Shown piece after piece: positions 58,416-64,000 of a DNA stretch of 64,000 nucleotides (within the stretch, counting starts at the first letter, position 1; every line of letters starts with the position of its first letter). The DNA lies in the NCBI GenBank assembly GCA_030446505.1, contig JAUJND010000008.1, positions 1 to 64,000 on the forward strand, read 5' to 3'. The stretch is from Chroococcidiopsidaceae cyanobacterium YX2bin18. GTDB taxonomy: Bacteria > Cyanobacteriota > Cyanobacteriia > Cyanobacteriales > Chroococcidiopsidaceae. The notes under the pieces were generated by a model. That model was not told the origin of the DNA and ran no database searches. It saw only the letters and a list, made by a program, of their open reading frames with translations. Both the position numbers and the translations under genes were made by a program.

Positions 58416-60008
58416 TTATTTTACAGGCTGAGGTAGTTGTACTGATAGGGATTGTACAAGACTAAGGTTTAGAGGAGCTTGACTAATTGCTTGAGCGGAG
58501 GTTGCACTTAGGTAGGGGTGGTATTCTGGCATTTCGGCAATATAAGTCTGGAAGAAAGCCACACTTAAAGCACTGGTGTAACCACGAGCGATCACCGGGT
58601 TTGGACCAATCACCTGGGAAGGTAGGATAAACGGGTCTCTGGTTGGATCTGTTAAACCAATTGTAGAAAAGTGGGTGCCATTTTCAATTATGGCAAGATA
58701 CTTTTCCGGAGTGGTCAACCAGGTGAAGGGCAGAATCTGTTCTGATAAAGCGGGTGCAACTGTATCGCCGCTAGAGCTAACAATCATCACTGGTACTTGA
58801 ATTTTGCTAAGACTATCCCCAAACACACTGCTTGTTATCGGGTTAAGGGCGATCACTGCTTTAACTCTTGGATCGTGCAAACTATACTGAGTACGAGGCA
58901 GTTGTAGCACCTGACATTGAAGCAACAGCGACGCATTCCAAGAATCATTAAGCTTGTCACAATCTTTGTGCAGTTGGTCAAAATTAAGCGTAGCACCAGC
59001 CAAAGCTAGCGCCGTGTAACCACCGAACGATTGACCAATTACCCCAACTTGTTCCAGGTTAAGTTGAAAGCTTGGTTCAGAGTTATCCAGGCGCTGTAAT
59101 TGATCTAGCAAATATTTCACATCTAGAGGACGATTAATAAATTCGCTCGGTTGTTCCACTTTATATGAGCGACCAGCAAGCAGCGCTCCCACTTGTTCGG
59201 CACTACTACCTGGATGTTCCGGAACAGCAACAGCAAAGCCATAGCTAGCTAAGTGCTGAGCTAAATATTCAAAGCTAGTGCGGTCTGAGCCTAAACCGTG
59301 GGAAATCACAATTATTGGCGCTTTAGTTTTAGTACTAGGAAGATAAATATCGGCAAGAAAACGGCGATCGCGTCGGCGATCATCAAGTGTTAGCGTTCGT
59401 TTATTCCAAGTAAACTTTCCTCGCCGCCGTAAGTTTGGCAGCTGGGATGGAGTTTGAGCGCTTGCTTCGGTAATTGACTGCTGCTTGATAAGGGCGATCG
59501 CTTGATTTGTTTGGTTAATCAGTGCTTGTAGCTCTTCAGAAATCTGGAGACTACGCGCCAGATCAATCCGAATGCTGGAAGTCGGAAACTTACGCAATAC
59601 ATTTAGCAGTGTCAAGCCTTCTGGATCTGCTGCTGCTAAAATTAACGCCGACCGTAAAGCATAAAAACCAGGTTGACGAGATTCTGTTTGAATCATTTGT
59701 CCCAGCCTTTCTAGCAACGTTTCCCCAATAGGCGTGTAGAAAAACTGCGAAGTCGCAACTACATCTAGATCAACACGCGCTAACAAAACACGTCGTAACT
59801 GAGCTAGTTGTTCAGGATTAAGGTACTTAACGTATAAGCCTAAGTTGTCTACAAGTTTGCCCTCTTTAGCATAAGTTTCCAGAGCATCGACGGAAATGGA
59901 GCGCTCTAAAGCTGCATAAGAAGCATAAATTCGCTCAGAAAATGCTAGGGCAGAATTACTTATACCAGTTGTTGGGATCAGCCATCCACAACAACCTAAT
60001 ATTAATCC
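58416..60008 (-). CDS. DUF1400-type alpha/beta hydrolase, 5' end unresolved
   Basis: From the TTG at 59786, 456 residues; but the same frame stays open to 60008 and is clearly coding (LAFSERIYASYAALERSISV, DALETYAKEGKLVDNLGLYV), so the real start lies further up and is masked, probably by a frameshift just past 60008, before GLILGCCGWLIPTTG (signal-peptide/lipobox-like). The N-terminal part is the DUF1400 domain of cyanobacterial hydrolases. The C-terminal part is an alpha/beta hydrolase: VISHGLGSDRTSFEYLAQHL, nucleophile VIGQSFGGYTAL, Asp in VSSSGDTVAPA and His in IIENGTHFS. It is a predicted secreted or periplasmic lipase/dienelactone-hydrolase-like enzyme. Confidence 0.82.
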   Translation of the reverse strand, partial: GLILGCCGWLIPTTGISNSALAFSERIYASYAALERSISVDALETYAKEGKLVDNLGLYVKYLNPEQLAQLRRVLLARVDLDVVATSQFFYTPIGETLLERLGQMIQTESRQPGFYALRSALILAAADPEGLTLLNVLRKFPTSSIRIDLARSLQISEELQALINQTNQAIALIKQQSITEASAQTPSQLPNLRRRGKFTWNKRTLTLDDRRRDRRFLADIYLPSTKTKAPIIVISHGLGSDRTSFEYLAQHLASYGFAVAVPEHPGSSAEQVGALLAGRSYKVEQPSEFINRPLDVKYLLDQLQRLDNSEPSFQLNLEQVGVIGQSFGGYTALALAGATLNFDQLHKDCDKLNDSWNASLLLQCQVLQLPRTQYSLHDPRVKAVIALNPITSSVFGDSLSKIQVPVMIVSSSGDTVAPALSEQILPFTWLTTPEKYLAIIENGTHFSTIGLTDPTRDPFILPSQVIGPNPVIARGYTSALSVAFFQTYIAEMPEYHPYLSATSAQAISQAPLNLSLVQSLSVQLPQPVK

Positions 60009-60021
60009 CTAGCCAATTTAA

Positions 60022-60294
60022 TTGCTTGAGTGTGGTGCGAAGGTCTGGATTCCGCTTGTTGGATCTGACGCTGATCAAAGCAAAAAAACGATTCACAACG
60101 CGTGTTTGATTATGACGCAAAAAAACGATTCATTGCACACAACGAGCGTGTTCGCTGACACGAAAAGCGTAACCAGTTTCTTTTGGGACGCTGTGGCACA
60201 AACCCACACTTTGCTAGCGCACCATAACAATCGCAAAGATGCTTCTACCCTAACCAATTATCAGGATCTGTCCAGTCTTCTTCAGTCGAAGTAA
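60022..60294 (+). CDS. Doubtful 90-residue reading frame
   Basis: MLECGAKVWIPLVGSDADQS onward. No family recognised, no good ribosome-binding site. It overlies the region where the 5' end of the DUF1400 hydrolase should be. The DNA contains a short direct repeat, CAAAAAAACGATTCA type, at about 60082 and 60118. Probably not a gene. Confidence 0.15.
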   Translation: MLECGAKVWIPLVGSDADQSKKTIHNACLIMTQKNDSLHTTSVFADTKSVTSFFWDAVAQTHTLLAHHNNRKDASTLTNYQDLSSLLQSK

Positions 60295-60437
60295 CCGTCC
60301 TTAATTACTAAATATCACTCTACTAAGCATCTAATTCGACAATAAAAACAAGGTATAAAAGAAATGGAATTAAAAGTGCAAGCAAATAAAAACTATTTCA
60401 AACTCAAATATTCAGGGTAAGTGATGAGTGAATACGC

Positions 60438-61054
60438 TTAATCTTCCAACCAGCGCCAATTGTAGCGATTCCACTGATACACGCCTTGAATCTCATACTC
60501 AGCACCGTTAGTGAAGCGGATAATGCAATTGGTAGCAGTACTGTCGCTATTATTAATACCAATTACGGTGCAGTTATACCACTCGCGGCTACAAGGACCA
60601 GTTTCTTGCACCCACTCCCATAGACCATTCGAGATTTCAATGCGATCGCCTACTTTTAGCTTTAACGCTTCTTCGCCATCTGCATACTGAGTAAAATGAA
60701 TTGGCTTGATTCGGTTAAGCCACTGCATACCATAGCGATCGCGAATAAATTGTACTTGTCCAGAGTCACGATCATGTAGCCAATCATTTAGTAATTGAAT
60801 TTTCCAAGGGCGATTTTGTTCCTCTTGTCCTTTGACAAACTCCAAAAAGTAGGAAAGTTGCTCGGTGGTAAGTTCATCTAGGGGATTAGTAGTATCTGAT
60901 TCCAGGGGCTACTATCGAGTACCTCCGCTCCCCGCATCTGTTCTGCAATTATCTGTAGTATTATTTGTTTTTGCCTATCCATGAGAGGGCAGTTGGCTGA
61001 GGCCTGGCTGTTAAAGGCTGCTTGCAGAGCTGCTTTGATCTCACCTGGTGTCAT
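60438..61054 (-). CDS. Conserved cyanobacterial protein, frameshifted
   Basis: About 206 residues from MTPGEIKAALQAAFNSQASA. A single-base shift near 60905 links GAEVLDSS to ESDTTNPLDELTTEQLSYFL and the clean C-terminal part (PWKIQLLNDWLHDRDSGQVQ, FIRDRYGMQWLNRIKPIHF, LKVGDRIEISNGLWEWVQET, YEIQGVYQWNRYNWRW). The C-terminal half is rich in Trp and looks like a small beta barrel. Function unknown. Single gene. Confidence 0.65.
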
Positions 61055-61162
61055 AAGCGATAGCACTTTAAGGCTAGTTTCTCTAATTATGCCAAAATAA
61101 TTACCTAAACACTTTTATTCTTGATTTAGGGTAAGCTGAGGTTGCCCTTACTGGTGCAGTTT

Positions 61163-61591
61163 ATGCGTCGAGCCTTCGCTGTCGTTGTGCTAACCTGCTT
61201 CCTGGGGATAATCACCTGGGTATTTACTCCCCCTGCTTTAGCGCTGACTCAAATTAAATTGTCTGACATATCTTATCAGGAATGTCCAGAAGAACTTGCC
61301 CAAGGAGCCGTTACCAGTGGTACTACAATGAGTGCTAATTGTTTTATTGTCACTGGCAAAGCTGAAAATAATTCTGGCAAACCTGTTTACGATGCTGATA
61401 TTTTTGGTCGCATTTACGATGCCAATAACGACTCAGTAATGCAAAACCGCACTCGCCTTGGCTCAATTGCAGAAATATTACCAGGCGTTAGTGATTTTCA
61501 ATTGAGAATTTCTGTACCAGCCAATCAGCCTTTGCCCCTAAAGCTGAAGCAATTTAAGGCAGCTGGTTTTAGCGCTCAAGTCCGGCGGTAA
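61163..61591 (+). CDS. Secreted small protein, FxLYD-like
   Basis: 142 residues from the ATG at 61163 (MRRAFAVVVLTCFLGIITWV); a TTG seven codons earlier is also possible. Signal peptide to about ALA (TPPALALTQ). The mature part is a short beta-sandwich (CFIVTGKAENNSGKPVYDAD, IFGRIYDANNDSVMQNRTRL, GVSDFQLRISVPANQPLPL) with the pattern of FxLYD-type domains. Two Cys may form a disulfide. Role unknown. Convergent with yggT. Confidence 0.7.
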   Translation: MRRAFAVVVLTCFLGIITWVFTPPALALTQIKLSDISYQECPEELAQGAVTSGTTMSANCFIVTGKAENNSGKPVYDADIFGRIYDANNDSVMQNRTRLGSIAEILPGVSDFQLRISVPANQPLPLKLKQFKAAGFSAQVRR

Positions 61592-61654
61592 TTGCTATTA
61601 CTAGTAGATTTTAAACTAAGTTCCGTAACTAGTCTAATTTTTGAGATCAGGAAA

Positions 61655-61682
61655 ATCACCTGCATATTTAGACGCAGGTGAT
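61655..61682. terminator. Bidirectional terminator
   Basis: ATCACCTGC and GCAGGTGAT form a 9-bp stem with a ten-base loop, between the convergent gene ends at 61591 and 61690. On the minus strand TTTTCC follows. Confidence 0.7.
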
Positions 61683-61689
61683 CTTAATA

Positions 61690-61953
61690 CTAAACCAACA
61701 TTCCTGGGAGACCGCTAGCCACTTGGAGCAGAAAGATAGCCAGCATAGGAGAAAGGTCAATGCCACCTAATGGGGGAATAATGGAGCGGAACAGGTTTAG
61801 GTAAGGATCAGTCAACTGGCTCAAAGTTGAGAACGGTTGCTTATAGAAGTCAATATTGGGAAACCAGGTTAAGAGTACCCGAATAATTGTCAGATACATA
61901 TAAATGGTGATAAAACTAGCCAGCGTAGTAGCTAGTAGTGCGATTGAATTCAT
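61690..61953 (-). CDS. YggT family membrane protein
   Basis: 87 residues with two membrane helices (LLATTLASFITIYMYLTIIR and LSPMLAIFLLQVASGLPGML) and the family core LLTWFPNIDFYKQPFSTLSQ followed by LTDPYLNLFRSIIPPLGGID. YggT/Ycf19 proteins are linked to septum, nucleoid or thylakoid-membrane organisation in cyanobacteria and plastids. Monocistronic. Confidence 0.92.
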   Translation of the reverse strand: MNSIALLATTLASFITIYMYLTIIRVLLTWFPNIDFYKQPFSTLSQLTDPYLNLFRSIIPPLGGIDLSPMLAIFLLQVASGLPGMLV

Positions 61954-62115
61954 GAATGAATGATCCTGCTAAATTTCAATAGTGTAGAGAATTGCTTTTA
62001 ATTTAGCCGATATCAGCCCTTTTCGGATCTTACATAGGGAAGAACAAAGTGGTAGCGTTTACTCCAAATTCAGAACGTCTAAAACCCAGCTAATAGGTTC
62101 TCTAGCCAAAGTGGA

Positions 62116-62469
62116 TTAGCGTGTTAGCTCCTCGCGAACTGATCGCTCAGTGTTCGCCTGAGGTTGTCCATTAACTTCCCCTAAAGTCAGGCGTACTTCA
62201 TCAATCGTTTCATTTAGTTGAGCAATTTTATCTTCTAGGCTGCGGCGTGAAACTTCAATGCTTTGTTCAGAGGAAAAGGGTTTAAGTTGCCGCCGCTTTC
62301 TTTTGCTATTGTTAGCATCTGACAAGTTATTGTTCCGTCGCAGGTCTACATCTGCTGCCAATTCTTTAGCAGTTTGAGAAGTAAGAAGTGCTCCGATAAC
62401 ACCACCTACTACACCGCCTACAATTGTTCCAGCTATAAATCCGCCTGCGAATCCATCACGCTGATTCAT
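62116..62469 (-). CDS. Small YtxH-like membrane-anchored protein
   Basis: 117 residues. Glycine-zipper helix at the N-terminus (AGGFIAGTIVGGVVGGVIGA, ending LLTSQTAKELA), then a basic linker (NNSKRKRRQLK) and a C-terminal coiled coil (SLEDKIAQLNETIDEVRLTL). Same layout as the YtxH/gas-vesicle-protein-like group. Function unknown; likely a membrane-tethered scaffold. Confidence 0.75.
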   Translation of the reverse strand: MNQRDGFAGGFIAGTIVGGVVGGVIGALLTSQTAKELAADVDLRRNNNLSDANNSKRKRRQLKPFSSEQSIEVSRRSLEDKIAQLNETIDEVRLTLGEVNGQPQANTERSVREELTR

Positions 62470-62611
62470 GTTATTACCGCCTTAGGGAAACTCTGCAATT
62501 CTTTTAAAATAACTACTAACTGTTCTAGCTAATCCTAATTTAATATTAGATACTAACAAATCGCTCTTTTAAAAGGATAAGGGATAAATAACTTGGGTAT
62601 AAAGATTGAAA

Positions 62612-63262
62612 CTAAGTGCCAAACGTTCGATCGCCTGCATCTCCCAACCCAGGCACAATGAAACCCTGCTCATTTACCCTTTCGTCGATGGTTGCGGTAT
62701 ATACGATTAAACCCGGATAAGCCGCACTCAGTTTCTGCAAAGCTGGGGGAGCTGCTACTACTGAAATAATCCGAGTTAAGGCTGGATCAGCGCCGCGAGC
62801 AAAGATTTCGGCCATTGCAGCCATAATCGAGCCTCCAGTTGCCAGCATCGGTTCTGGGATTAAAACTCGTGTTTGGGGGTCAAACCGTTCTGGCAATTTG
62901 TTTAGGTAACAACTTGGAGAGAGCGTTTTTTCATCCCGCACTAAACCAAGATGGTAAACCGATGCTAAAGGCAGTAAAGTTTGCGCTCCCTCAAATAAAC
63001 CTAGCCCTGCCCTCAGAATTGGCACTACTGCGATCGGCACTTCTGGATTAATCAGAGTAGCAGGGCAGGGAGCCAAAGGAGTTTGCACTATCGCTTCTTC
63101 AGTGGGCAGCCAGTCTCGAACCGCCTCATAGGTAAGCCAGCGTCCTAATTCCGTCATTGCACTACGGAAAAGGACTGAAGGCGTGGCAGCATCACGGGCG
63201 ACACCTAGCCAGTGCTTAATTAACGGGTGAGGGGGAACGTAGACACGCAATTGCAGCGTCAT
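62612..63262 (-). CDS. upp: Uracil phosphoribosyltransferase
   Basis: 216 residues. It salvages uracil with PRPP to UMP. Landmarks: VVPILRAGLGLFEGAQTLLP (Arg/Ala loop), HLGLVRDEKTLSP, the PRPP-binding region PEPMLATGGSIMAA (first D replaced by E/P in a variant DPMLATG), VVAAPPALQKLSAAYPGL and the uracil-binding end GFIVPGLGDAGDRTFGT. Complete. Faces crtH and a candidate sRNA across about 430 bases. Confidence 0.95.
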   Translation of the reverse strand: MTLQLRVYVPPHPLIKHWLGVARDAATPSVLFRSAMTELGRWLTYEAVRDWLPTEEAIVQTPLAPCPATLINPEVPIAVVPILRAGLGLFEGAQTLLPLASVYHLGLVRDEKTLSPSCYLNKLPERFDPQTRVLIPEPMLATGGSIMAAMAEIFARGADPALTRIISVVAAPPALQKLSAAYPGLIVYTATIDERVNEQGFIVPGLGDAGDRTFGT

Positions 63263-63372
63263 AGCCTAGTAGGGCGATTATCTAAGGTCTGAATCATCAT
63301 ACTCTCTCTAGGTAGAGCTTGAGCATTACCAGAGGATATTCTAAACTTGTTGAAAATTATTTGCATTAACTA

Positions 63373-63402
63373 TTGACATCTATTCTCAATCAAGCTTATA
63401 TT
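63373..63402 (+). promoter_or_regulatory. Sigma-70-type promoter of the candidate sRNA
   Basis: Perfect -35 TTGACA (63373-63378) and -10 TATATT (63397-63402) with an 18-base spacer. Expected transcription start near 63409. Confidence 0.65.
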
Positions 63403-63408
63403 GTCTTT

Positions 63409-63479
63409 CAGTGTTCTCCTCTCTTTAAAGATCGGCAGACGGGATTAGTCGGCAGTAGCAGACTGATCCCTTTTTTTTT
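63409..63479 (+). ncRNA. Candidate intergenic small RNA (about 70 nt)
   Basis: Bounded by the promoter above and a strong intrinsic terminator: GGGATTAGTC (63441-63450), ten-base loop, GACTGATCCC (63461-63470), nine T. No open frame lies between. The unpaired 5' part contains a CU-rich stretch, GTTCTCCTCTCTTTAAAG, complementary in type to Shine-Dalgarno sequences, as in the cyanobacterial sRNA Yfr1, but the Yfr1 core motif itself is not present. Confidence 0.6.
63441..63479 (+). terminator. Strong intrinsic terminator without an upstream gene
   Basis: 10-bp stem (one wobble) followed by TTTTTTTTT. The gene to the left (upp) runs the other way, so this must end an RNA that starts in the spacer. 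Confidence 0.85.
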
Positions 63480-63692
63480 GGAAAGGCAAGCAAAAAATTC
63501 TATTTTGTAGTTCCTAAAAGTAAAAGAAGCTACTCTATACATCCAAAAGGCAAAAAGTAGTTAGAGGATGCTGGAGCAGTTTGCTTTGGAGATTGATGCG
63601 GCAACTTTTGGGTGAGTTTTCCTGCAAAACTTGCTGCCGCAACATTGCGTCCGCTTTACTACCATAAAATTCTTGGAAATTGCTGTATTTAT

Positions 63693-64000
63693 ATGCCTAC
63701 TACATTTTCTGCTCAACCTCCCGTTCTTAGTTTTGATGTCATTATTATTGGTTCTGGTATTGGGGGACTGGTGAGCGCAACTCAGCTAGCAGCAAAGGGC
63801 GCTAAGGTACTGGTACTAGAACGCTACATAATTCCTGGGGGCAGCGCTGGATACTTCGAGCGAGAAGGGTATCGATTTGATGTCGGGGCATCAATGATTT
63901 TTGGGTTTGGTACTCAAGGCACTACTAATCTGCTTACTAAGGCGCTGGATGCCGTAAATGTGAGCCTAGAAACAATTCCTGACCCAGTGCAAATTCACTA
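63693..64000 (+). CDS. crtH: Carotene isomerase, 3' end outside window
   Basis: First 102 codons from ATG at 63693 ([20 protein letters not shown]). FAD-binding dinucleotide fold [20 protein letters not shown] with the acidic end of the second strand ([20 protein letters not shown]) and [14 protein letters not shown], the start of CrtISO/CrtH. The enzyme converts poly-cis lycopene to the all-trans form in carotenoid synthesis. The frame is open to the window edge. Related desaturases (CrtI) cannot be fully excluded from the N-terminus alone, but [15 protein letters not shown] fits CrtH best. Confidence 0.88.
   Translation, partial: MPTTFSAQPPVLSFDVIIIGSGIGGLVSATQLAAKGAKVLVLERYIIPGGSAGYFEREGYRFDVGASMIFGFGTQGTTNLLTKALDAVNVSLETIPDPVQIH

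Noticed and set aside
63409-63479. Assigning the candidate sRNA to Yfr1
   Set aside because: Yfr1 has a conserved ACUCCUCACAC core between two hairpins. Here the CU-rich segment differs and there is no 5' hairpin, so only the general likeness was kept.

Overview
The window is cyanobacterial chromosome. The evidence is the octamer GCGATCGC (HIP1) scattered throughout, a cyanobacterial-order ATP synthase operon, a phycobilisome core gene (apcF), a carotene isomerase start (crtH), a cyanobacterial tmRNA and an NtcA-type promoter in front of glnA. Several genes and repeats resemble those of the Nostoc/Chroococcidiopsis side of the phylum. The species cannot be named from the sequence alone.

Layout. 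1-3.6 kb: the 3' part of a type I secretion ABC exporter and a secreted beta-helix protein. 4.7-12.1 kb: a methyltransferase and the intact operon atpI-atpB-atpE-atpF2-atpF-atpH-atpA-atpG. 12.1-17.2 kb: ISKra4-like remnants and derived short repeats around a TPR pair and a large sensor kinase. 17.2-20.9 kb: ssrA and secA, with the secA leader duplicated. 21-22.1 kb: two conserved small genes broken by frameshifts. 22.3-28.8 kb: a GT39-like glycosyltransferase, then a parvulin-type isomerase and a second ABC exporter (paralogue of the first). 28.9-45.6 kb: an accessory block with IS630 and IS1 remnants and large extracellular proteins (malectin, kelch, CHRD, a nuclease-phytase-RTX fusion, an ExeM/NucH-like nuclease with RTX repeats) and a Panacea-type antitoxin locus. 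45.9-50 kb: hydrolase, IS6 remnant, aldo/keto reductase, murD. 50.3-57.3 kb: a run of genes nearly all interrupted by single-base frameshifts (HNH protein, Uma2, D-2-hydroxyacid dehydrogenase, lipoate ligase family, YbjN-like, ferritin-like, glnA). 57.7-64 kb: apcF, DUF1400 hydrolase, small conserved genes, yggT, upp, a candidate small RNA and the start of crtH.

How the parts may work together. The two exporters carry a C39-like domain in which the catalytic cysteine position is not Cys (visible in the second copy). That is the HlyB-like arrangement used for RTX proteins. Two large proteins without signal peptides but with C-terminal RTX repeats lie 7-15 kb away, and their domains (DNase and phytase) point to scavenging of phosphorus from DNA and phytate. 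This link is inferred.

Sequence quality matters here. Frameshifts are concentrated in four patches (about 21.3-22.1, 26.1-26.4, 37.6-38.4 and 50.3-57 kb, plus 59.9-61 kb), while the long genes between them are intact. The glnA break is one base in a C5/G5 run. Local low-coverage sequence error is at least as likely as gene decay for most of these.
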